Positions 1 to 7,681 are shown, counted from the stretch's first letter. The stretch: 12,980 nucleotides of DNA from Thiomargarita sp. (GCA_023144675.1 JAGLFE010000069.1:1-12980); one strand, 5' to 3'. A program made the numbers and translations. Notes: generated by a model from the sequence alone, not told the origin.

Positions 1-50
1 TTCGTTCCTCAGCACTACATTTTATACGTATTTCTTGGTAAATAGTTACA
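1..50 (-). repeat. Partial copy A of the short inverted-repeat element (left end, truncated by window start)
   Basis: Read on the minus strand from position 50, this begins with TGTAACTATTTACCAA, which is the terminal repeat of the complete element at 7929-8050 with one mismatch. The first 32 bases match that element 31/32, so homology continues past the terminus. It then lacks an 11-base segment that in the complete copy lies between two AAAAT direct repeats, and reaches the same GAGGAACGAA core with two further 2-base gaps. The rest of the copy lies before the window. The terminus sits 80 bp upstream of the purM start. No transposase is visible. Its family identity is unknown. Confidence 0.8.
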
Positions 51-64
51 TAATATCATATTAT
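35..64 (+). promoter_or_regulatory. Candidate promoter formed by the end of repeat copy A, reading into purM
   Basis: TTGGTA at 35-40, inside the terminal repeat, resembles a -35 box (4 of 6 to TTGACA). TATTAT at 59-64 resembles a -10 box (5 of 6), with an 18-bp spacer. The -35 half would be supplied by the repeat and the -10 half by flanking DNA. In such AT-rich DNA, matches of this quality arise by chance, so this is only a candidate. I see no operator of the PurR type nearby. Confidence 0.22.
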
Positions 65-130
65 TAAACCATTTTTATTCAAGCTTGTTGAAACAACTAG
101 CTATTAATTTTGTCAAACTATCAAAAACAA

Positions 131-1177
131 ATGACTAAATCAAGCCATTCGCTAACCTACCGAGATGCTGGTGTCAATATAGATAACGGTAATTTACTTG
201 TTGAACGTATTAAACCTATTGCTAATCGCACTCGACGACCAGAAATGTTGGGTGGCTTAGGCAATTTTGGAGCATTGTTTGAAATACCATTGACCCGTTA
301 TAAAAATCCAGTGCTAGTTTCAGGAACTGATGGCGTTGGAACTAAATTAAAATTAGCTCAACAGTATGGAAAACACGACACAATTGGCATTGATTTAGTG
401 GCAATGTGTGTAAATGATATAATTACCTCTGGGGCAGAACCATTATTTTTTTTAGATTATTTTGCAACTGGTCAACTTGATGTCGAGAATGCGGCTGCCG
501 TTATTGCAGGAATTGGTCAAGGCTGTGAATTAGCTGGAGCGGCTTTAGTTGGTGGGGAAACGGCGGAAATGCCTGATATGTATCAACAAGGCGAATATGA
601 TTTGGCTGGTTTTGCTGTTGGGATTGTAGAAAAAGAGCAAATTATTACTGGACAAAATATTCAAGCTGGAAATGTTTTAATTGGCATCGCATCTAGTGGC
701 GCGCATTCCAATGGCTATTCCTTGATTCGCAAGGTTTTGGCTACAACCGCATCAACTGAGTTAAAATTAAATAATCGCAATTTAATTGAAATATTATTAA
801 CCCCGACTCGAATTTATGTTAAATCATTATTAAAATTGCGGCAAAAAATACCAATATTAGGTATTGCCCATATTACTGGTGGTGGATTATTGGAAAATGT
901 ACCGCGGATGCTACCAGATGGAATATGCGCTCATATTGATTTAAAATCTTGGGAAATGCCAATAATTTTTGAATGGTTACAACAACAAGGCAATATTGAG
1001 GCTACAGAAATGTATCGAACCTTTAATTGTGGAGTTGGCATGGTTATTTGTGTGGCTCAAAATAACGTGGATATGGCTTTAAATGACTTAAAAGCATTGG
1101 GAGAATCTGCATGGGTTATTGGAAAGGTTGAAACTGATTTAGATAAAGAAATGGTGTTACATGGTTTAACAGGATAA
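131..1177 (+). CDS. purM: Phosphoribosylformylglycinamidine cyclo-ligase (AIR synthetase)
   Basis: PurM converts formylglycinamidine ribonucleotide plus ATP to aminoimidazole ribonucleotide, the fifth step of de novo purine synthesis, in the cytosol. The 348-residue product matches the roughly 345-residue E. coli enzyme along its length. It has the glycine-rich SGTDGVGTKLKLA segment (64-76), the HDTIGIDLVAMCVND stretch (82-96) and GGETAEMP (141-148). A TTG at 110 would add seven residues, but I prefer the ATG at 131 because it gives the usual PurM N-terminus (short lead, then SLTYRDAGV). Neither start has a clear Shine-Dalgarno. purN, the common partner, is not downstream; ftsW follows after 74 bp on the same strand. 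The gene may be driven from the repeat-derived region upstream. Confidence 0.95.
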   Translation: MTKSSHSLTYRDAGVNIDNGNLLVERIKPIANRTRRPEMLGGLGNFGALFEIPLTRYKNPVLVSGTDGVGTKLKLAQQYGKHDTIGIDLVAMCVNDIITSGAEPLFFLDYFATGQLDVENAAAVIAGIGQGCELAGAALVGGETAEMPDMYQQGEYDLAGFAVGIVEKEQIITGQNIQAGNVLIGIASSGAHSNGYSLIRKVLATTASTELKLNNRNLIEILLTPTRIYVKSLLKLRQKIPILGIAHITGGGLLENVPRMLPDGICAHIDLKSWEMPIIFEWLQQQGNIEATEMYRTFNCGVGMVICVAQNNVDMALNDLKALGESAWVIGKVETDLDKEMVLHGLTG

Positions 1178-1251
1178 TATGTTTTACATACTGAAGTTAC
1201 GCCAATAAAAAAATATAATTAAGCATTATTTCTAACTACCGATTTTTATCA

Positions 1252-2373
1252 ATGAAACTAATTTTTAGTAGTATAACTTTATTATTACTGGGCTTAATTA
1301 TGGTTGCTTCGTCTTCAATCCATATTGCCCAAATTCAATTTGAAGAACCTTTATATTTCTTTTGGCGACAATTTGCCCACGCTAATATAGGCATTATATT
1401 AGGTGCTTTAATTGTTTTTGTACCAATCCAAATATGGCAACGTTTCAATCTAATCTTGTTATTATTAGGTATTATTTCGCTTATTTTAGTATTAATACCT
1501 AATATTGGTTATGAAGTAAATGGTAGTATGAGATGGATAAATGTAGCCGGTTTGCGCTTCCAACCTTCCGAACAAATCAAGTTATTAACCCTTTTATACT
1601 TATCGGCTTATTTAGTTCGTCGCCAAAGAGCGGTGCGTGAAACTTTAATCGGTTTTATTATACCAATTACGGTGGTTTGCTTCATAACAGGTTTATTATT
1701 ACTGGAACCAGATTATGGAACTTCCGTGGTTTTATTTGCCACAGTTTTAGGTCTGTTATTTTTAGCAGGCGTACCAATTGGGCAATTTTTTTTATGGTTT
1801 GTGATTATTGCTCTGGTATTTAGCATCCTTATTTTACTGGTTCCGTATCGAGTACAACGTTTAACCGCTTTTATTGACCCCTGGGCTGATCCATTTAATA
1901 CTGGATTTCAATTAACCCAAGCTTTAATTGCTATCGGGCGCGGAGAATTATTTGGAGTTGGTTTAGGTAGCAGTATTCAAAAACTAACTTATTTACCAGA
2001 ACCACACACCGATTTCCTATTTTCCATTTTAGCTGAAGAATTAGGTTTAATTGGCGTAGCAGTTGTGATTGGCTTATTCGCAGTTATTATCTTTCAAGCT
2101 TTTATGATTGCCATTCGAGCCGAAAAACAGCACTTAAAATATGCAGCTTATATTGCCTATGGTATTGGACTTATGCTGGGACTACAAGCCAGTATTAATT
2201 TAGGGGTTAATATGGGATTATTGCCAACTAAAGGTTTAACTTTGCCTTTAATGAGTTATGGCGGTTCTAGCATGATTACAACCTGTATTATGCTGGCATT
2301 GTTGTTGCGAATTGATTATGAAACTCGTATCGGTATGAAAAAGCATAATAAACGAGCAAATTTATCAATTTAA
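1252..2373 (+). CDS. ftsW: Peptidoglycan glycosyltransferase FtsW (SEDS family)
   Basis: FtsW is the membrane polymerase that builds septal glycan strands from lipid II during division, working with a class B penicillin-binding protein. The 373-residue product is strongly hydrophobic with about ten membrane segments. Family landmarks are NGSMRWI (90-96), QPSEQIKL (104-111), EPDYGT (152-157), YRVQRLTAFIDPWADPF (199-215), GVGLGSSIQKLTYLPEPHTDF (235-255) and PTKGLTLPLMSYGGSS (325-340). Asp254 in HTDF corresponds to the catalytic aspartate of SEDS proteins. HTDF preceded by SIQKL, plus PTKGLTLP, favours FtsW over RodA. It is about 40 residues shorter than E. coli FtsW, because the cytoplasmic N-terminal tail is nearly absent. 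An in-frame stop at 1216-1218 with no ATG, GTG or TTG before 1252 rules out an ordinary longer start. No good ribosome site is visible. It lies outside a mur/fts cluster. Confidence 0.93.
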   Translation: MKLIFSSITLLLLGLIMVASSSIHIAQIQFEEPLYFFWRQFAHANIGIILGALIVFVPIQIWQRFNLILLLLGIISLILVLIPNIGYEVNGSMRWINVAGLRFQPSEQIKLLTLLYLSAYLVRRQRAVRETLIGFIIPITVVCFITGLLLLEPDYGTSVVLFATVLGLLFLAGVPIGQFFLWFVIIALVFSILILLVPYRVQRLTAFIDPWADPFNTGFQLTQALIAIGRGELFGVGLGSSIQKLTYLPEPHTDFLFSILAEELGLIGVAVVIGLFAVIIFQAFMIAIRAEKQHLKYAAYIAYGIGLMLGLQASINLGVNMGLLPTKGLTLPLMSYGGSSMITTCIMLALLLRIDYETRIGMKKHNKRANLSI

Positions 2374-2661
2374 TATTTACGCAGGCGGTGCAAAATTAAC
2401 TTATTTTTCGTTATTTGTTGATGGATGTTCGATGTGCTTTTAAGCAAAATTTCAAGTTTATTTATCGCCAGTTAAACAAACATTTTACTACGCCAATCAA
2501 AATTAATTACAAAGTTGCCTTGAAAATAAAAAATAATAATATTAAATTAAACAATTTTCAGCTTGAATTTATCTAAAAAATACCTAATTTATTATTTAGA
2601 ATAATAAAATATGTAATTTATTGATATAATTGAAATATAAATTATATTATAGGATATCTTC
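2374..2661. other. 288-bp intergenic region between ftsW and metX
   Basis: The DNA is very AT-rich, especially 2520-2650. The clearest signals are near metX: TATAAT at 2625-2630, a possible -10 box with no convincing -35 at 16-18 bp upstream, and AGGA at 2651-2654 seven bases before the metX ATG. A 51-codon open frame (2421-2576) has no ribosome site and a biased Lys/Asn composition, so I do not call it. I see no SAM- or SAH-type riboswitch motif, no strong hairpin with a T-run after ftsW, and no copy of the window's repeat element. Confidence 0.5.
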
Positions 2662-3798
2662 ATGTTGGACGTATTGCCTCCTGATTCTATAGGACTTGTC
2701 GAACCTAAATTTCACACATTTGACTCTCCAATCGCATTAGATTGTGGTCGAATTTTGCCACGATATAAATTAATCTACGAAACTTATGGTAATTTAAATA
2801 AAGAGAGTTCTAATGCTATTTTAGTTTGCCATGCTTTAAGTAGCGATCATCATGCGGCTGGCTATCATACTTTGCAGGATAAAAAGCCAGGCTGGTGGGA
2901 AACTTGCATTGGTCCTGGTAAACCAATAGATACTAATCGCTTTTTTGTCGTTAGCCCCAATAACTTAGGCGGATGCAAAGGTTCAACTGGACCTACCAGT
3001 ATTAATCCAGATACGAACAAGCCCTATGGTCCTGATTTTCCTATAGTAACTGTGCATGATTGGGTAAAAACTCAAGCCCGTTTAGGCGATATATTAGGCA
3101 TTTCACAATGGGCAGCAGTTATAGGTGGCAGTTTAGGTGGAATGCAAGCTTTGCAATGGGCAATAGATTATCCTAAACAATTACGTCATTGTGTTGTCAT
3201 TGCCGCCGCTCCCAGATTAACTGCCCAAAATATTGCATTTAACGAAGTTGCTCGCCAAGCTATTCTCAATGATCCTGAATTTTATGCTGGACATTATTAT
3301 CAACATAATGCGATACCTCGTCAAGGTTTAATGTTGGCAAGAATGCTTGGACATATTACTTATTTATCAGATACAGCAATGCGCAAAAAATTTGGAAGAG
3401 ATTTACGTGAGGGCAAAATTAATTTTGGATTCGATGTTGAATTTCAAGTTGAAAGTTATTTACGCTATCAAGGAATGTCTTTCGTTGATCGGTTTGATGC
3501 TAATACTTATCTATTAATGACGAAGGCTTTAGATTATTTTGATCCAGCATATAAATTTGATGATAATTTAGCTAAAGCATTAGCTCAGGTTTATGCCAAA
3601 TTTTTGGTGATTTCATTTACTAGCGATTGGCGATTTTCACCCGCCCGTTCTCGTGAAATTGTTAAAGCCCTATTAGCGAATAAAAAACTGGTTAGTTATG
3701 CTGAAATAAAAGCCCATGATGGACATGATGCGTTTTTGATGCCGATTCAAAAGTATTTACAAACCTTTAAAATGTATATGCAACAAATAGAATTGTGA
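2662..3798 (+). CDS. metX: Homoserine O-acyltransferase MetX (probably O-succinyltransferase)
   Basis: MetX acylates the hydroxyl of homoserine from acyl-CoA, the first committed step of methionine synthesis, in the cytosol. The 378-residue protein is an alpha/beta-hydrolase. The nucleophile elbow GGSLGG places Ser157, TSDW gives Asp322 and AHDGHDAF gives His355. The Asp-to-His spacing of 33 equals that of the Haemophilus enzyme (304 to 337). CHALSSDHHAAG (56-67) and SPNNLGGCKGSTGPTSINP (98-116) are family hallmarks. The start is supported by AGGA at 2651-2654, seven bases upstream. metW follows after 13 bp, so the two are surely co-transcribed. In gammaproteobacteria MetX enzymes paired with metW generally use succinyl-CoA despite their resemblance to acetyltransferases. 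The sequence alone does not settle the acyl donor here. Confidence 0.95.
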   Translation: MLDVLPPDSIGLVEPKFHTFDSPIALDCGRILPRYKLIYETYGNLNKESSNAILVCHALSSDHHAAGYHTLQDKKPGWWETCIGPGKPIDTNRFFVVSPNNLGGCKGSTGPTSINPDTNKPYGPDFPIVTVHDWVKTQARLGDILGISQWAAVIGGSLGGMQALQWAIDYPKQLRHCVVIAAAPRLTAQNIAFNEVARQAILNDPEFYAGHYYQHNAIPRQGLMLARMLGHITYLSDTAMRKKFGRDLREGKINFGFDVEFQVESYLRYQGMSFVDRFDANTYLLMTKALDYFDPAYKFDDNLAKALAQVYAKFLVISFTSDWRFSPARSREIVKALLANKKLVSYAEIKAHDGHDAFLMPIQKYLQTFKMYMQQIEL

Positions 3799-3811
3799 GG
3801 AATAATAAGTT

Positions 3812-4417
3812 GTGGAACTGCGTACCGATTTAGCTTTAATCAGTGAATGGATTGTTAAAGGAACTCATGTACTAGATTTAGGCTGTGGAAATGGTGCTTT
3901 ATTAGCCTATTTGCGTGATAAACGTACCGTAACAGGTTATGGTTTAGAAATTGATGATGATAATATTATTTCTTGTATTAAAGCGGGTATTAATGTGATT
4001 CACACTGATTTAAATCAAGGTTTATCTGATTTTGCCGATGATAGCTTTGATTATGTGATTATGACCCAAGCAATTCAATCCATTCATCGTCCTGATTTAT
4101 TATTATTAGAAATGTTACGTGTTGGTCGTCAAAGCATTATAACTTTTCCCAATTTTGGACATTGGAATGCTCGTTTATCTCTATTTTTTAAAGGAGTTAT
4201 GCCTATTTCCCGTACTTTTCCCACAGAATGGTATAGTACGGAAAATATTCATTTATGTTCTTTACATGATTTTGAGAAACTTTGTGTTACTTTAGATATT
4301 GAAATATTGCAACGAGCGGTAGTAGATACAACTCATCACAGTAGTTGGTTTATGCGATTAATGCCTAATTTATTTGGGGAAATTGCAACTTATCATCTAC
4401 GTAGTAAATTAATCTAA
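3812..4417 (+). CDS. metW: MetW, methyltransferase-like partner of MetX
   Basis: The 201-residue protein has a class I S-adenosylmethionine-binding fold. Motif I VLDLGCGNG is at 20-28, the acidic LEID at 45-48 ends the second strand, and FDYVIMTQAIQ begins near 79. The FPNFGHW and FPTEWYSTENIH segments are typical of MetW. In other proteobacteria MetW is needed with MetX for methionine synthesis, and current work treats it as a MetX partner rather than a proven methyltransferase. The start is GTG at 3812, supported by GAGGAA at 3797-3802, which overlaps the metX stop codon and suggests translational coupling. Its TAA directly abuts the stop codon of the convergent CLC gene, leaving no room for a terminator between them. 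Confidence 0.93.
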   Translation: MELRTDLALISEWIVKGTHVLDLGCGNGALLAYLRDKRTVTGYGLEIDDDNIISCIKAGINVIHTDLNQGLSDFADDSFDYVIMTQAIQSIHRPDLLLLEMLRVGRQSIITFPNFGHWNARLSLFFKGVMPISRTFPTEWYSTENIHLCSLHDFEKLCVTLDIEILQRAVVDTTHHSSWFMRLMPNLFGEIATYHLRSKLI

Positions 4418-5830
4418 TCAAGATTTTTTTGCAACTTTGTAACGACAAAAGAATTTAAGCAATTGTAATAACATATAAGTTCTTTTATTATTTGCAAAGA
4501 TGCTATATAAATTTTTACGATATTGATGATTACTCATTTTAGTAAATAAAGTGCTAAACAATACCGTTAGCATCACTGACCATACAATGTGATAATGACC
4601 AATAACTTCAAAACCAATTAATAACGCTGTTAAAGGTGCATTAAATACACCGCCTACAAACGCTGCCATTCCTGCCATCGCATAAACTGCACTGGGAGAA
4701 GTTATTTCAGGAAATAGGAATCCTACTAGATAACCAAATGAACCGCCCAAAGTTGCCCCCATAAAAAATGCTGGCGTAAACGTTCCACCTGCACCACCAG
4801 AAGAACCTAAACTTAAACTCGTGGTCAACATTTTCAATAAAAAAATTAGGAATATAATTTGGATAGCTAAAGTTCCGTTAAGTGCTTCTAATAAAGTAGT
4901 ACTGCCTAAGCCAAAAATACGTGGTAAACCATCAACTTGGAAAGTAACTAAACCAATCATGCCGATAATTAAACCGCCTAACATTGGTTTAAAATAATCG
5001 GTAATTGCTAACATTTCCCAAAAAGTCCTCATTTTGCCCATCATTTTGGTAAATATTTTAACACTAATACTAACGATAATAGCTAATAAACAATAAAGTG
5101 GAATTTCCCAAAAACTAACCCATTCATGATGCGGTATAACTAAAAACTCTTCCTTATAAAATTGAGCGATAAAATCAGCAGTAAAAGAGGCTAATAATAT
5201 TGCACCAAAAGTAATAATACTAAAATAGCCTAAAATAACTTCGACGACAAAAATAGAACTCATTATTGGCGCATGAAAAGCGGCTCCAATCCCAGCTCCA
5301 ATTCCACAAGCAAATAATAATCGAGTTTTCTTTTTATCTAAAGCCAGTAAATGTCCAACAGTAGCACCAAATGCTGAACCTAATTGTCCAGTTGGACCAC
5401 CTAATCCGACTGAACCACCAGTTGCTGCATAAACCGCAGACATAATTGATTTAATGGCTAAAGCTCTTGGAGGAATATCTTCATCTTTTAATGCTACTGC
5501 TTTGAGTAATTCGGGAACGCTACGTCTTCTTGCTTCACGAGCGAAATGAAAAATAGTTAAGCCTACAATTAAGCCACCAATAGTTGGGATGATAACCAAG
5601 TTATAGGAACCGAACATATTTAATAATCCCCATAATTTTTCTTCAAATAATATGGTGGATAATGTTTTAACAAAGTGTTCTATAAAAATTGCACCTACAC
5701 CCGCACCAACTCCAATGACAGGAGCCAATAAAAATATCACAGCGATATTGACGATACTTTTAGTTCGCTGTTGTTGCCACAATAATTGAATATGGCGGCG
5801 GGGAGCTGTTATTGATGGGTATGAAAACAT
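4418..5830 (-). CDS. CLC-family chloride channel/transporter with non-canonical gate residues
   Basis: This is an integral membrane anion transporter of the voltage-gated chloride channel (CLC) family, 470 residues with many hydrophobic helices. It has no CBS domains, as in E. coli ClcA. Landmarks are SVPELLKA (104-111), GGSVGLGGPTGQLGS (138-152), FHAPIMSSIFVVE (185-197), GGTFTP (348-353) and NLYSIF (440-445). Phe351 and Tyr442 match the E. coli pore residues Phe357 and Tyr445. By my alignment the serine motif GSGIP is RRSVP, the external gating glutamate (E. coli Glu148, in GREGP) is Gly144 in GLGGP, and the internal proton glutamate (Glu203) is Val198. Loss of both glutamates suggests a passive channel or altered ion use rather than classical proton-coupled exchange. 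The ATG has no clear ribosome site. Family assignment is firm; mechanism is inferred. Confidence 0.9.
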   Translation of the reverse strand: MFSYPSITAPRRHIQLLWQQQRTKSIVNIAVIFLLAPVIGVGAGVGAIFIEHFVKTLSTILFEEKLWGLLNMFGSYNLVIIPTIGGLIVGLTIFHFAREARRRSVPELLKAVALKDEDIPPRALAIKSIMSAVYAATGGSVGLGGPTGQLGSAFGATVGHLLALDKKKTRLLFACGIGAGIGAAFHAPIMSSIFVVEVILGYFSIITFGAILLASFTADFIAQFYKEEFLVIPHHEWVSFWEIPLYCLLAIIVSISVKIFTKMMGKMRTFWEMLAITDYFKPMLGGLIIGMIGLVTFQVDGLPRIFGLGSTTLLEALNGTLAIQIIFLIFLLKMLTTSLSLGSSGGAGGTFTPAFFMGATLGGSFGYLVGFLFPEITSPSAVYAMAGMAAFVGGVFNAPLTALLIGFEVIGHYHIVWSVMLTVLFSTLFTKMSNHQYRKNLYSIFANNKRTYMLLQLLKFFCRYKVAKKS

Positions 5831-6070
5831 AAATCAATTTTAAAATTTGGATAAAAAAATTAATCTCAATATAAATTAAATCTATAATAAGTATATATTA
5901 TAATTAATAATATTAAAAAAAACTAATATTTCAGTATTATTTATTATTTTTATTTATAAATACTGATTTTACCAATGATTAGTTAGTAGGTAAAATAGTT
6001 ACAGCTGTATCTTTTTTACAACATAAATGATATAAATTTCAGATTTGTAAGCAATATAATTCCAAAAATA
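5831..6070. other. 240-bp divergent intergenic region between the CLC gene and moaA
   Basis: This must hold the promoters of both divergent genes. It is extremely AT-rich, with several TATAAT-like strings (for example 5883-5888), so no single promoter can be chosen. Structure sits at 5961-6010: an 8-bp inverted repeat ATTTTACC/GGTAAAAT (5966-5973 and 5989-5996) with a 15-base spacer, followed by the perfect 10-bp palindrome TACAGCTGTA (6000-6009). Either could be an operator. Neither resembles a molybdenum-cofactor riboswitch, which would need a longer GC-rich fold. Confidence 0.45.
5989..6003 (+). repeat. Possible degenerate end of the inverted-repeat element family
   Basis: GGTAAAATAGTTACA matches the outward-reading end of copy A (GGTAAATAGTTACA) exactly apart from one extra A. 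On the left, CTGATTTTACCAA (5963-5975) looks like the opposite end with an internal 5-base deletion. This could be a collapsed remnant of an element, or a coincidence in AT-rich DNA. No internal element sequence is recognisable between the two. Confidence 0.3.
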
Positions 6071-7081
6071 ATGAATAATTTAGCAAATCCAGCTTCCCAA
6101 TTGATTGATAAATTTAATCGCAAAATTACTTATGTGCGTCTTTCTGTAACAGATCGTTGTGATTTTCGGTGCGTATATTGTATGAGTGAAAAAATGACAT
6201 TTTTACCCCGCCAAGAATTATTGACTTTAGAGGAATTGGAATTTTTGGGACGGGCTTTTATTGAATTGGGAATAATTAAAATTCGCATTACTGGCGGTGA
6301 ACCTTTGGTGCGTAAAGGCATTATACAGTTATTTCAAGGGCTGGGAAAATTAACTGGCTTGGAAGAATTGGTTTTAACCACTAATGGTTCACAATTAATT
6401 AAGATGGCACAACCATTGAAAGAAGCGGGGGTAAAGCGAATAAATATTAGTTTGGATACTTTAAAACCAAACCGTTTTCTAAAAATGACTCGGATTGGCA
6501 AACTAGAAAAAGTTTTGGCTGGGATTGAAGCAGCAATTGAAGCGGGTTTTGAGCGGGTGAAAATTAATGCGGTTATTATAAAAAACCGTAATCACGATGA
6601 AGTAACTGATTTAGTACAATTTGCCATTGAAAAAGGTATTGATATTAGCTTTATTGAAGAAATGCCTTTGGGAAATATTGAAGGGAGAAATTGTGTTGAA
6701 ACGTTTTACTCTAGTTCACAAATTCGTCAAGACCTAGCTAAAACATTTACTTTATCATCTAGTATTGAAACAACTGGTGGTCCATCAAAATATTATCAAC
6801 TTGCGGGAATAAAAACTCGAGTCGGCTTCATTTCCCCCCACAGTCATAATTTTTGTGAATATTGTAATCGAGTACGCATAACAACTAGCGGTCGTTTAAT
6901 TTTATGCTTGGGTCAAGAAAACTCAGTAGATTTACGCCAAGTTATACGTACTTATCCAAATGATATAGTTAAATTAAAACAAACAATTGTCAATGCAATT
7001 AGTCTTAAACCCAAAAGCCATGAATTTGAGCTTGATAAAAAATCACAAATTCTTAGATATATGAATTTAACGGGTGGTTAA
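6071..7081 (+). CDS. moaA: GTP 3',8-cyclase MoaA, molybdenum cofactor synthesis
   Basis: MoaA is a radical-SAM enzyme that turns GTP into 3',8-cyclo-GTP, the first step of molybdopterin synthesis (followed by MoaC). The 336-residue product has the N-terminal radical-SAM cluster Cys30-x3-Cys34-x2-Cys37, the SAM-binding GGEP (75-78), TTNGSQL (103-109), and the C-terminal second cluster ligands Cys262, Cys265 and Cys279 in FCEYCNRVRIT...LILC. It ends in NLTGG, and the terminal double glycine is the conserved activating tail of MoaA, so the gene looks intact. No other mo- gene is nearby. The ATG has no strong ribosome site. The stop overlaps by four bases the stop of the convergent gene; the shared TTAA supplies TAA to both strands. 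Confidence 0.96.
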   Translation: MNNLANPASQLIDKFNRKITYVRLSVTDRCDFRCVYCMSEKMTFLPRQELLTLEELEFLGRAFIELGIIKIRITGGEPLVRKGIIQLFQGLGKLTGLEELVLTTNGSQLIKMAQPLKEAGVKRINISLDTLKPNRFLKMTRIGKLEKVLAGIEAAIEAGFERVKINAVIIKNRNHDEVTDLVQFAIEKGIDISFIEEMPLGNIEGRNCVETFYSSSQIRQDLAKTFTLSSSIETTGGPSKYYQLAGIKTRVGFISPHSHNFCEYCNRVRITTSGRLILCLGQENSVDLRQVIRTYPNDIVKLKQTIVNAISLKPKSHEFELDKKSQILRYMNLTGG

Positions 7082-7647
7082 GTATTTTCGTCAATATCCA
7101 AATTTTCATCTATTTCAGGTTCTTCTAATATTTCTATTGGATTATTGCAACCAGCTTCTTGCATCCATTCGACTTGTTGAGCCAATGTTTCATGTTCGGC
7201 AGGTATTTGACGAAAACTAATCATTTTCCAATCAAGTAAAAGATCGGATTCAATGAAATAACGTACATTTTCTTGGATAATAATTTTTTTTGGCCATTTT
7301 ATTGTTGCTTCTGTTTCTATATTTGGCTCTATATTATTAGCTGGAAAAACCAAATTAGCCCGTTGTTTAGGTTTGCGAGTAGTAAAAATAGCAAAATTAA
7401 CATTAGTTTCCCTTTTTTTCGCAGGAACCCATAAACTAACTTGTTCAGAAGGAACATAGCAAAATAAAGTATTTAAACTAGCCTCATTGGTAATATCGAT
7501 TGCCCAAATATTAGGTGGAGATTCCTGCACTTCTCCTATTCCCCGCCGGCGTGAATCGTGCTTTACATTTTGGGGTTCTTGAATATAATTTTCTGCTACG
7601 TTGATAACATTATAATTTAAAGCGGCTAGCAATATATATGAGAACAT
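7078..7647 (-). CDS. Uncharacterised 189-residue protein with acidic C-terminus
   Basis: I do not recognise this family. The gene is credible because an excellent ribosome site, AGGAG (minus strand, 7658-7654), lies six bases before the ATG and the frame is open through to the shared stop with moaA. The N-terminus (MFSYILLAAL) is mildly hydrophobic but has no positive charge before it and no obvious cleavage site, so secretion is uncertain. Residues 29-36 carry a basic patch (KHDSRRRG). The middle (about 45-150) looks beta-rich, with Trp49, Trp73, Trp118 and Trp140. The last 20 residues are mostly Glu, Asp, Asn and Ile. No membrane helix beyond the N-terminus and no catalytic motif are evident. 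A secreted or envelope protein or an accessory cytosolic factor are both possible. Confidence 0.72.
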   Translation of the reverse strand: MFSYILLAALNYNVINVAENYIQEPQNVKHDSRRRGIGEVQESPPNIWAIDITNEASLNTLFCYVPSEQVSLWVPAKKRETNVNFAIFTTRKPKQRANLVFPANNIEPNIETEATIKWPKKIIIQENVRYFIESDLLLDWKMISFRQIPAEHETLAQQVEWMQEAGCNNPIEILEEPEIDENLDIDENT

Positions 7648-7681
7648 ATAAAACTCCTAATTTTTCAACCTGATAAAAAAA

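Noticed and set aside
110..130. TTG start adding seven residues to PurM
   Set aside because: The ATG at 131 gives the usual PurM N-terminus and neither start has a better ribosome site.
2421..2576. 51-codon open frame between ftsW and metX
   Set aside because: There is no ribosome site, the composition is Lys/Asn/Phe-rich as expected of random AT-rich DNA, and no recognisable family.
2374..2661. SAM-sensing riboswitch or MetJ box upstream of metX
   Set aside because: I found neither the conserved SAM or SAH riboswitch cores nor AGACGTCT-type repeats.
5831..6070. Molybdenum-cofactor riboswitch upstream of moaA
   Set aside because: The region is nearly all A/T with only an 8-bp stem, so it cannot form the long multi-stem fold of that riboswitch.
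6130..6321. Minus-strand frame opposite moaA
   Set aside because: It lies entirely across the conserved radical-SAM region of moaA and has no independent support.
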